Below are positions 43,662 to 51,668 of a DNA stretch of 64,000 bases, piece after piece; the stretch's first letter is position 1; every line of letters starts with the position of its first letter. The notes under the pieces were generated by a model. The model did no database searches, had not been told where the DNA came from, and saw only the letters and a program-made list of their open reading frames with translations. The translations under genes and the position numbers were made by a program. This DNA is from Acidobacteriota bacterium (GTDB lineage: Bacteria; Acidobacteriota; Blastocatellia; Pyrinomonadales; Pyrinomonadaceae). The DNA is taken from NCBI GenBank assembly GCA_016700175.1, contig CP065003.1:3048001-3112000 (forward strand), in the 5' to 3' direction.

Positions 43662-44924
43662 ATGGTCAAATTCGTACATTGCTCCGATCTCCACCTCGAC
43701 ACGCCCTTCAAAGGGCTTACGAGGCGCGATCCGGCGCACGCCGAACGGCAAAGAAAGGCCACGACCGAGAGCTTTTCGAGGATCATCGACCTTTGTATCG
43801 AACGAAACGCTGATTTCCTGATCATCGCCGGCGACATTTACGACAGCGCGAACCGCTCCGTCGCCACGCAGATCGGCTTTGCGAAAGAGCTCGCGAGGCT
43901 TGAAGAACGAGGCGTTCACGTTTTCATCGCCTGCGGAAACCACGACCCGCTGTCCGACTGGCTTCCCGCCGCGAAACTCCCCGAGAACACCTGCCGATTC
44001 GTTTCCGAAAGGGTCGAACGGGTCCGGCTCGAGAGGGACGGACAGGTGCTCGCCGATGTCTACGGGATCAGCTTCGCGGAAGAGCGCGTGACGGAGAACC
44101 TGGCATCGATGTTCACGCTGGCGAATGACCCCGCCCCGGTCAGCATCGCCGTTCTTCACGGCACCGTCGGCGCCGCCGGCCCGCACGAGCGCTACTCGCC
44201 TTTCAGGGTGGAAGACGTAGAAACGAAGGGTTTCGATTACTGGGCTCTGGGACACATTCACAAGCACAGCATCGTCCGCGAAGCGTATCCCTCGATCGTC
44301 TATCCGGGCAATCCGCAGGGCCGCGATTTCGGCGAGACCGGGCCGAAGGGATGTGTGTACGTCGAGATCGAGGCCCGGTCGCCACCTTCTGTAGAGTTCG
44401 TCCCCACGCAGACGATACGGTTCGAGGACGTGACCGTGGACATCTCCGGAGAAGAGGATTACGAGAGGCTCGCCTCGCTCCAGGAAGAACTGCCGCGAAG
44501 GGTCGCCGACTACGATCCGGAATCCGGATACGTGTTCAGGATCAGGCTAGAGGGCCGCACGCCCCTAGATTCGGACCTTAGGCGCGAGGGCGAGGCGGAA
44601 GCGCTTGTCGAACAGATGAACGGATCGGCGGCGGGCCCTGAAGGCGCAGCGTATGTCGACAGAATCGAGGTAAGGACGCGTCCCGACGTCGATCTCGACG
44701 CGATACGCGCCTCCGGCGACTTTGCCGCGGAGGTTCTGAAGCTCTCCGACGGCCTGCGGTCGGATCCGGAAGAACTCCACGCACTGTTCGAAGAGGTCGG
44801 TGCCGAGTTCCGATACGGCGCGGCGCGCAGGGAGATCGGGACGATCGGCGCCGATCGGATGAACGAGATCCTGGAAGAAAGCACGATGAAGCTGCTTGGC
44901 AGGCTGCTGGAGGACGCCGAATGA
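43662..44924 (+). CDS. yhaO: YhaO/SbcD-like metallophosphoesterase nuclease subunit, copy 1
   Basis: The 420-residue protein has the calcineurin-like phosphoesterase set in order: SDLHLD (8-13), AGDIYDSANRS, CGNHDPLSDW, LHGTVG and GHIHK. It therefore has the two-metal site of SbcD/Mre11-type nucleases. The C-terminal 160 residues form the YhaO-specific capping and ATPase-contact region. It overlaps the next gene by 4 bases (ATGA), so subunits are made together. Its closest relative in the window is 51669-52919, with the same motif wording in several places (AGD.YDSANRSV.TQI). Confidence 0.9.
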   Translation: MVKFVHCSDLHLDTPFKGLTRRDPAHAERQRKATTESFSRIIDLCIERNADFLIIAGDIYDSANRSVATQIGFAKELARLEERGVHVFIACGNHDPLSDWLPAAKLPENTCRFVSERVERVRLERDGQVLADVYGISFAEERVTENLASMFTLANDPAPVSIAVLHGTVGAAGPHERYSPFRVEDVETKGFDYWALGHIHKHSIVREAYPSIVYPGNPQGRDFGETGPKGCVYVEIEARSPPSVEFVPTQTIRFEDVTVDISGEEDYERLASLQEELPRRVADYDPESGYVFRIRLEGRTPLDSDLRREGEAEALVEQMNGSAAGPEGAAYVDRIEVRTRPDVDLDAIRASGDFAAEVLKLSDGLRSDPEELHALFEEVGAEFRYGAARREIGTIGADRMNEILEESTMKLLGRLLEDAE

Positions 44925-47887
44925 AGATCCGCGAGATCCACATCGACGGCTTCGGAGTCTTCAGCGGCTACTCGCTGACCGGCCTGGGTCCGGGCGTCAA
45001 CATCATCTTCGGGGTCAACGAGACCGGAAAGACCACGCTGATGAAGTTCATACGCTACACGCTTTTCGGCTATCCGCGCACGGTCGACGAGCGGATGGCC
45101 CCCCTCGAGGGAGGCGTCCACGGCGGGCGGCTTGTCGTCGAGACGGCGTACGGCGCATACACGATCGAGCGCCGCAGCGGGCCCAACGGAGGCCCTTTCG
45201 AGATCATTCCCGGCGCGCCTGTCTCGGCGCTTCTCGGCTCGGCCAACGCGGACCTGTTCGGCAATGTCTACGCGTTCTCGCTCGACGAGCTCGTCGGCCT
45301 CGATTCGCTCAAGGCCTCCGGCGTCGAAGACCGCATCTTCAGCATCGGCCTCGGACTGGGCGGCCGTTCGATCAACGGAATAGCCGCGGCGCTGTCTTCT
45401 TCCGCCGATGCCTTCTACAAACCCAACGGCCGCGTGCACAAGGCTGCCGATCTCGTCCGCGAGATAGGTGCGCTTACCGAACGCATAAATGAGATCAAAG
45501 GCCGCCTTCCGCTTTACCGAACGCTTGCCCGCGATATCGCCGAGCTCGAGAAGCAGATCTCGGCGACGGACTGCGAGATCGACGCGCATCGTGCCGAGCT
45601 GAAACGCTCCGAACAGCTTCTCGCGTGTGTCCCGTATCACCTGGAGATCAGCGGCGCCGAGCGCGAGCTCGAACAGACCGAAGAGATCGAGGGCCTTTCG
45701 TTCGACATAGGTTCCGCCTACGCCGAGCTTGTCCGGCGGCGCGAGGAGAAGGCGTCGGAGCTGAAGGCGGTCTTCGAAGGCTTTGGCGAGACTCCGGGAA
45801 TAAACAGGCTGCTCGACAAGGCGGGTTCGGTTTCTTTGAACGAAGACCTTCTGCGGCGGTCGGCCGGTGTCGAGTTCCTGCGCGGAAATCTGGAAGCGTA
45901 CCTGCAGAACGTCGACCGGCGCGAGGAAGCCCTTGCGGCGGCTGCGGAGATCGAGGAACAGGTCGCGGGATCGATCTCGGAGATCAATCCGGACTGGACC
46001 TTGAAAGACCTCGAACGGTTCGCCGGCGCGGTCGTCATTCTGGATCGCCTTGAATGGTTCCGCGACAGCTTCGCCGATGTTGAGGAAACGCGCCTGAGGC
46101 TTGAGGCCGAGCGCGATGCGGAATCGAGGGGCGCTTCCGTCCTGACGGTGCGCGCGCTGTTCTTCACCGTCGCCGCGGTGCTGGCGATCGTTTCTGTCCC
46201 GCTCCTTCTGAGTAGCGAATACATCTGGGGAGCGGCTCTGCTGGCCGCCGCGCTGGTAATCGTCGTCGGCAGTTTCTACGTCGCTTCAGGTGTGAAGCGG
46301 ACCACCGCCGACGAGCGTCTCGTTGAACTCAGGCGGCGGAGGGTCCAGCCGCTCAGGTTGTCGTACGGCGCGTATCTCCGCAGCACGCTGAGGCTGTCGC
46401 CGGAGCTTTCGCCGGACAAGGCGATCGAGGTCGTGAAAGAAGCGACCAGGCTTCGCGACCGCCTGAACGAGGCGCGCCGGACAAGGGAAAGGATCGCGGA
46501 GCGGCTCGATCCGGCGATCGGAAAGTTCGAGTCCGAAGCGGAAGCGCTTGCGGAAGCGGCCGGTATCGCGATCGGCTCGGATCGCGCCGCGGCAGCTCGG
46601 GCCGTGATCGAAGCGTTCGACAGTGAGCGCCGCCGGTCGGAAGAGACCGAGAGGCAGCGGGAGAGGCTCGAAGATCTTGAAGCGCGCGCGGATGTGATAG
46701 TCGGGAACGTTGCGGAGATCGAGGCGGAGATGACGGAACTGTTCTCCGCCGTGGGAGCTTCCGGCCCTGAAGACTTTCAGCGGAAGATCTCCGAGAGCCG
46801 GCGCGCGGCGGAACTGCGCGAGACGATCGCGGCCGCCAGGCTTTCGGTAGCGAAGACCGTGGGCGATGAAGGCCGTGTGGACCGCGTGCTTGCGGAGCTC
46901 GGAAGGACCGAGAAGGCAGATATCGAGCTTCGGATCGAGCGCATTTCGGCGAGGATCGCCGAGTTCGAGGCTGCCCGGGGCGGTTCGAAGGAAGAGCTTG
47001 GCAGGATGCGCCAGAAGATGAGCGACATCGAGGCCGAAACGGAGCTGACGGAGCTTCTTTCGGAGCTCGAGACGTTCCGCGCCCTTTTGAGGAAGGGCCA
47101 CGAGGAGTGGCTCGCGAACCGCGTCGCGCTGAAGCTTCTTTCGCGCGTGAAGGAAAGCTACGAACGTGAAAAACAGCCGGCCGTCATACGGAATTCGGGC
47201 AGGTATTTCCGGTCGATCACGGGCGGCGCCTACGAGCGCGTGAGCGTTTCTATCGAGGACGGCACGGTGGCGGTGTTCGATGAGCGGCACGCCGCGAAGT
47301 CGATCGGCCAGCTGAGCCGCGGCACGAAGGAACAGCTCCTGCTCAGCCTCAGGCTGGGGTTCATCGAGGAGTACGAGCGGGAGTCGGAGCCGTTGCCGGT
47401 GATAGTCGACGACGTGTTCGTGAACTTCGACGAGGCGAGGGCTCAAGCGGCGGCGAATGTGTTCTGGGAGTTCGCGGAGGGGGCGGACTCGGCGGTCTCG
47501 GACTCGGCTGTCTCGCGTGAAGAGCTCCGCGCGGAGGAATTGAGATCATCGGCGGCTGGCCTTTCATCGGGCTCGTCCGCAGGCTCGTCTCCAACGGGTT
47601 CTTCGGCGGGCTCCTCGTCGGGCTCGTCTTCGCCCGGATCGTCGTCGGCAGGGTTTTCATCGGGCTCGTCCGTACGGTCGGGCGGCTCGCCATCCGCGAT
47701 TTCCTCGGCGCCGTCCGACAGACCGGCGGCGGGATCGAACGGCGGTTCGGCATCAAGGGGGCGGCTCGCGGAACACTCCGGCGGTTCGGGAGGGCCCGCC
47801 CGCCAGGTACTGATCTTCACTTGCCACCCAAGGACCCGCGAGATCTTCGGCGACCGGAACGTGAACCTGATCGAGGTCGACCGCTAG
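44921..47887 (+). CDS. yhaN: YhaN/SbcC-like coiled-coil ATPase, copy 1, with Ser/Gly insertion
   Basis: The 988-residue SMC/Rad50-type ATPase has Walker A in GVNETGKTTLMKF (about 31-43), a long coiled coil, and the signature LSRGTKEQLLLSLRLGF. Walker B is VIVDDVFVNFDE and the H-loop IFTCHPRT. Two adjacent membrane-like helices (about 405-460) sit in the middle of the coil. About 108 residues rich in Ser, Gly, Ala and Pro (codons at about 47480-47803) separate the D-loop from the H-loop; the paralogue at 52916 lacks them. The encoding DNA is a GGCTCGTCN minisatellite. It should pair with the preceding phosphoesterase in DNA end processing. Confidence 0.88.
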   Translation: MKIREIHIDGFGVFSGYSLTGLGPGVNIIFGVNETGKTTLMKFIRYTLFGYPRTVDERMAPLEGGVHGGRLVVETAYGAYTIERRSGPNGGPFEIIPGAPVSALLGSANADLFGNVYAFSLDELVGLDSLKASGVEDRIFSIGLGLGGRSINGIAAALSSSADAFYKPNGRVHKAADLVREIGALTERINEIKGRLPLYRTLARDIAELEKQISATDCEIDAHRAELKRSEQLLACVPYHLEISGAERELEQTEEIEGLSFDIGSAYAELVRRREEKASELKAVFEGFGETPGINRLLDKAGSVSLNEDLLRRSAGVEFLRGNLEAYLQNVDRREEALAAAAEIEEQVAGSISEINPDWTLKDLERFAGAVVILDRLEWFRDSFADVEETRLRLEAERDAESRGASVLTVRALFFTVAAVLAIVSVPLLLSSEYIWGAALLAAALVIVVGSFYVASGVKRTTADERLVELRRRRVQPLRLSYGAYLRSTLRLSPELSPDKAIEVVKEATRLRDRLNEARRTRERIAERLDPAIGKFESEAEALAEAAGIAIGSDRAAAARAVIEAFDSERRRSEETERQRERLEDLEARADVIVGNVAEIEAEMTELFSAVGASGPEDFQRKISESRRAAELRETIAAARLSVAKTVGDEGRVDRVLAELGRTEKADIELRIERISARIAEFEAARGGSKEELGRMRQKMSDIEAETELTELLSELETFRALLRKGHEEWLANRVALKLLSRVKESYEREKQPAVIRNSGRYFRSITGGAYERVSVSIEDGTVAVFDERHAAKSIGQLSRGTKEQLLLSLRLGFIEEYERESEPLPVIVDDVFVNFDEARAQAAANVFWEFAEGADSAVSDSAVSREELRAEELRSSAAGLSSGSSAGSSPTGSSAGSSSGSSSPGSSSAGFSSGSSVRSGGSPSAISSAPSDRPAAGSNGGSASRGRLAEHSGGSGGPARQVLIFTCHPRTREIFGDRNVNLIEVDR
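47480..47803 (+). repeat. GGCTCGTCN minisatellite inside the yhaN-like gene
   Basis: Imperfect copies of GGCTCGTC(G/T/C) and related SGSS-coding units fill the segment, densest at 47570-47680. The antisense strand is also open here (encoding an Asp/Glu/Pro-rich string), as expected of such a repeat. Confidence 0.75.
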
Positions 47888-48437
47888 CCCGAGGTACGAT
47901 AGGCTTCAGCCTGTCGGCCTGTCCGATAAGCTTCAGCTTGTCGATCCCGTGCCCGGTCCGATGAGCATCAGCTTGTCGGCCGTCTCTCAGTCCTCAGTCC
48001 TTTCTTCTCAGTACTTCTTCTGCGTCCCGCGTGCACCGAGGTACGATAAGCTTCAGCCTGTCGGCCTGTCCGAAAAGCTTCAGCCTGTCGGTCCGCCGGC
48101 AATGTCCGATAAGCTTAAGCTTGTCGGCCGTCTCTCAGTCCTCAGTCCTCATTTCTCAGTACTTCTTCTCGTCCTCAGTCCTTTCTTCTCAGTACTTCTT
48201 CTGCGTCCCGCGTGCACCGAGGTACGATAGGCTTCAGCTTGTCGTCCTGTCCGATAAGCTTCAGCTTGTCGGGAAGAGGAATTGACGGGAAATTCGATTC
48301 TACCTCTATCCTTCTCTGTGCTCTCTGTGGTTATTTCTCCTCATTCCAATCGGCCTTCCCAGCCCCGATCTTGACCATCCTGTTTCCTCCCCCCGCGCCC
48401 CCTTCCGACTCCCGGGCTCTTGAGCCATTTACCTAAA
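47888..48437. repeat. Family C repeat cluster with 181-bp period
   Basis: GAGGTACGATAGGCTTCAGC and related cores occur about seven times between 47889 and 48275. TGCGTCCCGCGTGCACCGAG occurs at 48021 and 48202, a 181-base period, with CTCAGTCCTTTCTTCTCAGT between. No coding sense; open frames here are repeat artefacts. Confidence 0.8.
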
Positions 48438-48599
48438 ATGCGCGCCATGTACGAAGAAGAAGACTTTGAGGACGACACAGAGGTGTTCTACGCCGCGATC
48501 GAACACGATGAAGCGAATTCCGGCTGCGGAGGATGTTTCCTCCTCCTGGCCGCAACGCTGATCGTTTCAAAAATTTTCTTGATTTTCTTGTTCGTTTGA
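48438..48599 (+). CDS. Small acidic membrane protein, 53 residues
   Basis: An ATG at 48438 (or 48447) opens a frame with an acidic head (MYEEEDFEDDTEVFYAA), an SGCGGC motif at about residues 29-34, then a hydrophobic helix (FLLLAATLIVSKIFLIFLFV) to the stop. The CxxC next to a membrane helix is reminiscent of small metal- or thiol-binding membrane proteins. No family is recognised. It precedes the unknown copy-2 gene by 43 bases. Confidence 0.5.
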   Translation: MRAMYEEEDFEDDTEVFYAAIEHDEANSGCGGCFLLLAATLIVSKIFLIFLFV

Positions 48600-48641
48600 G
48601 GATATGGTATGCAGATTCCCGCAATAACCAAGATCAAGTAA

Positions 48642-49136
48642 TTGAGTGCTAACGATATACAAGTTATCGGCGTGGTCTTTGAGCGCCATGATGCGTTCGG
48701 CGACCCCGGCTGGATGATCGAGCAGGACGAATTTTCAGACGCGCTGTTCGTTTTTCCTGACGACCAGTGGATGTTTCTGCGGCACCGAACAAGGCCCTTT
48801 CATCGTCGACCTTGTTCGGAGTGGGGAGTGTCGAGCTGGAGCCGGTGGGGGATAGACCCGATTAAACCGTATCAATGTCAGCCGCTGCCGCGGTCAGCTG
48901 GCATTCCGGTCTGTTCCAAACTAAAGGGGTATAAGGAACTGAACCATCACAGCCGAAGTTTTATAGACCGCGCAATATCCGAGATTCGGACTTTGCTTGG
49001 GACAGGTACATACACAACTCTGTATTTCTGTAAAAACGAGAGAGGCGGATTCGACGTCGGCGTCCATAGGCCGTGCGACGATGTGAGCGAATACATTGTC
49101 GCAGAACTAAACAAGTTGGGAATCCGATCCGGCTGA
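48642..49136 (+). CDS. Conserved protein of unknown function, copy 2 of a paralogous pair
   Basis: Starts TTG. The 164 residues match copy 1 (43143-43601) in order: FGDPGWMIEQDEFSDALFVF, IKPYQC, SAGIPV, SFIDRAISEIRTLLGTGTY, YFCKNERGGFDVGVH. It carries an inserted basic/aromatic stretch (about 45-68, RHRTRPFHRRPC), so the two have diverged well beyond recent duplication. This copy precedes the phosphatase and ADP-ribosylglycohydrolase genes. Confidence 0.72.
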   Translation: MSANDIQVIGVVFERHDAFGDPGWMIEQDEFSDALFVFPDDQWMFLRHRTRPFHRRPCSEWGVSSWSRWGIDPIKPYQCQPLPRSAGIPVCSKLKGYKELNHHSRSFIDRAISEIRTLLGTGTYTTLYFCKNERGGFDVGVHRPCDDVSEYIVAELNKLGIRSG

Positions 49137-49251
49137 AGGCCCGCAGGATCTGTCTCAAAGTTAAAGTCAGGTCTTCGTCTGTAACCGCAGAGACGCTTGT
49201 TCGTACGTAAAGCCGAATACCTGGAGACGCAGGGTTCCGATCGAATTAGAA

Positions 49252-50241
49252 ATGCGAACTTCCGAATCACACCCCATCCGGGTCGACTTCTTGCAGGACG
49301 CGCGCTTTCCCGAGTTGAGCAACCTGGGAATGACCTTCGCGCCGGGGAAGAAGCAAAGCGACGCAATGTCGGGTGTGTGGGACAGAGACCTTCGTGCCGA
49401 TCTGAAACGGCTCCGCGAACGATACCGAATCTCTGCTCTCGTTTCGTTGATAGAAGAACAAGAGTTGAGAGATCTGGGGATCGAGAGGCTCTTCGACGCG
49501 TGCCTCGAAGAGGGAATAGTCCTGATCCGTTTCCCGATCAAGGACGTCTCCGTGCCCTCGGACCCCGGTGAGTTCTACAAACTTGTCGACAGGCTCGCTG
49601 ACCGGCTGAAGGAAGGGAAGGCGGTCGCGGTCCATTGCAAAGGCGGCCTGGGCCGCGCCGGAATAACCGCCGCCTGCACCGCCGTTGCCGCTGCTGACGG
49701 AGAGATCGACGCCGATGAAGCTATCCGGATCGTGAGGCAGGCGAGGAAGGGAACGGTCGAGATTTCGGAACAGGAGTCGTTCGTACGATCATTCGCGGCG
49801 AAAGAACTCTTCCGCGGGCACCGCCGCCCCTGGCCGACAGAAGGCGAGGCCGATGAGCTGATCGGCTATCTGCCAAGGCTCTACGCGGAAGGCTTCGCGC
49901 ACACGCCGAGATGGCTCGGGGGCGAGACGAACGCCGAAGGAGTGATGACCGTGCCGTATCCGGAATACGACCCGCTGGTGATCGAGTTTTTCGGCAAGGC
50001 GGCACGCGAATGCTGGAGGGACTACCAATACACGAGTTCCTCCGCACCTATGATGGCGGAGGACCGCGCGTTCATAGCGTCGGCCGGTGTCGACGACATA
50101 CGCACGCTTTTGACGTGGGCGGTCCGCGGAGAACGCTTCGGCGACGGCCACTGGGAATCTCTGATCGGATCGGGAACGATAAGGGCGATCCTCGAGCGGC
50201 TAAAGCATCTTCGGCAAGAAGGAGTTTTTCAGGCCTTGTGA
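49252..50241 (+). CDS. CX5R dual-specificity-type phosphatase fused to a DUF6508-like domain
   Basis: Residues 10-165 are a CDKN3-like cysteine phosphatase: H128-C129-K-G-G-L-G-R135 is the P-loop, and Asp98 in FPIKDVSVP is the likely general acid. Residues 195-329 (GYLPRLYAEGF, VIEFFGKAARECWRDYQY, DIRTLLTWAVRGERFGDGHW) match DUF6508, a domain of unknown role. The stop overlaps the next start by 4 bases (GTGA), tying it to the ADP-ribosylglycohydrolase. The substrate could be a phosphoprotein or a phosphorylated nucleotide or ribose. Confidence 0.8.
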   Translation: MRTSESHPIRVDFLQDARFPELSNLGMTFAPGKKQSDAMSGVWDRDLRADLKRLRERYRISALVSLIEEQELRDLGIERLFDACLEEGIVLIRFPIKDVSVPSDPGEFYKLVDRLADRLKEGKAVAVHCKGGLGRAGITAACTAVAAADGEIDADEAIRIVRQARKGTVEISEQESFVRSFAAKELFRGHRRPWPTEGEADELIGYLPRLYAEGFAHTPRWLGGETNAEGVMTVPYPEYDPLVIEFFGKAARECWRDYQYTSSSAPMMAEDRAFIASAGVDDIRTLLTWAVRGERFGDGHWESLIGSGTIRAILERLKHLRQEGVFQAL

Positions 50242-51197
50242 ATGTAGCCGAAACAAGCAGATTCCGGGGATGCCTTCTAGGGCTCGCGGCCGGAGACGCG
50301 GTCGGGACATCGGTCGAGTTCAAGCCCAGAGGCTCGTTCGAGCCGGTAACGGAAATGACCGGCGGCGGGCCGTTCGGACTTAGCCCCGGAGAATGGACGG
50401 ACGACACCTCGATGGCGCTGTGCCTAGCGGCGAGCCTGCTTGAGAAGAAGGCGTTCGATCCAAGGGACCAGGCGGATCGATACGTACGGTGGTGGCGCGA
50501 AGGATATATGTCCAGCAACGGCCGCTGTTTTGACATAGGGATAACGATAAAAGCCGCGCTGGAGAAGTTTGTCAAAACGGGAGACCCGATTAGCGGATCG
50601 TCCGATCCGCGCAAGGCAGGCAACGGCTGCATAATGCGCCTGGCGCCGGTGCCTATGTACTTCCATCCGGATGAAGACGAGGCGGTCCATCACTCGGGCG
50701 AAAGCTCTCGGACGACTCACGGCGCGGACGAATGCATCGACGCGAGCCGCCTGTTCGGCTCGATGATCCACCGTGCGCTATCAGGCGAGTCAAAGGAAGA
50801 CGTGCTATTCAGCATCGATCCGGAACTTGTCGACGCGCCGAAGATCCGCGCGATCGCCGAAGGCTCGTACAGGGAGAAGGGCGAAGGGGAGATACGCGGG
50901 AACGGATACGTCGTGAACGCGCTTGAAGCAGCGCTTTGGTGTTTCGACAAAACGGACACTTACCGGGCGGCGATCCTTAAGGCGGCGAACCTGGGCGAAG
51001 ACGCGGACACAACGGCGGCGATCGCCGGCCAGCTGGCGGGCGCTTTCTACGGCGAGGAGGGCATCCCGGCCGATTGGCTCGATAGGCTGGTAATGAGGAA
51101 CGAGATCGGCTCGATGGCGGAGGCGCTGATGACTGCGGGGGAAAGCGGAGCGCACGCGGCTCGCGCAGACGGAACGCACGCGTCCCGCGTGCAGTGA
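50238..51197 (+). CDS. ADP-ribosylglycohydrolase (DraG/ARH-like)
   Basis: The GTG at 50238, overlapping the phosphatase stop, gives 319 residues with the family's metal motifs: LGLAAGDAVG, GEWTDDTSMAL, FDIGITIKAAL, NGCIMRLAPVP and GEDADTTAAIAGQLAGAFYG. The enzyme should remove ADP-ribose from proteins or nucleic acids using two divalent metals. The last dozen codons (GTHASRVQ) are translated repeat DNA also present at 42940-42965, so the original stop has probably been lost to a repeat insertion. Confidence 0.88.
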   Translation: MNVAETSRFRGCLLGLAAGDAVGTSVEFKPRGSFEPVTEMTGGGPFGLSPGEWTDDTSMALCLAASLLEKKAFDPRDQADRYVRWWREGYMSSNGRCFDIGITIKAALEKFVKTGDPISGSSDPRKAGNGCIMRLAPVPMYFHPDEDEAVHHSGESSRTTHGADECIDASRLFGSMIHRALSGESKEDVLFSIDPELVDAPKIRAIAEGSYREKGEGEIRGNGYVVNALEAALWCFDKTDTYRAAILKAANLGEDADTTAAIAGQLAGAFYGEEGIPADWLDRLVMRNEIGSMAEALMTAGESGAHAARADGTHASRVQ

Positions 51198-51450
51198 GCG
51201 AAGCGAAGATGATTGAGGAGAATGAAAAGACTGACGGGTACTTTGGACACCACATATTCGCTTCTCAGTCCTCAGTCCTTTCTTCTCAGTACTTCTCCGG
51301 CGTCCTGCGTGCAGTGAGCGAAGCTAAAATGATTGAGGGTAATGAAAAGACTGACGGGTACACCGGACCGAACGCATCCGCCTCGCAGTCCTCAGTCCTT
51401 TCTTCTCAGTACTTCTCCGGCGTCCCGCGTGCAGTGAGCGCGCAGCGCGA
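51180..51450. repeat. 120-bp tandem repeat, just over two copies
   Basis: GCAGTGAGCG recurs at 51191, 51311 and 51431, an exact 120-base period. Each unit contains GAAAAGACTGACGGGTAC and CAGTCCTTTCTTCTCAGTAC. Because 120 is a multiple of 3, one frame stays open across it, which is not evidence of a gene. 51450-51668 holds nothing further apart from a Pro/Arg-type spurious frame. Confidence 0.85.
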
Positions 51451-51668
51451 ACCAACGGTACCCAGAGCGGCGGCGAAAGGCTTTGACAGGATTCAACAGT
51501 CTGAATTCTCGATGAACCGCCCCGAAAGACAACGGGGGGTGTGGCAAATGCAGGTTACCGCAACGTATTTGGCTTGGCGGGACGGTGAATGACTCGGAAC
51601 GCGAGAGGATGGTATGAGCCATCCCTTCCATCCCCTTTATTCCTGTTCCGAATTCTTAACAAAGGTCG

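Noticed and set aside
47443..47820. Antisense frame encoding an Asp/Glu/Pro-rich protein
   Set aside because: Product of the GGCTCGTCN minisatellite inside the YhaN gene; no start signal and no independent support.
47889..48437. Small hydrophobic frames with SLSACP/SVLSSQYF strings
   Set aside because: Translation of family C and CTCAGTCCT repeats; no ribosome binding sites and no codon bias.
51194..51592. 132-codon frame with an internal 40-residue repeat
   Set aside because: Arises because the tandem unit is 120 bases; the same DNA occurs in non-coding gaps elsewhere and no start signal is present.
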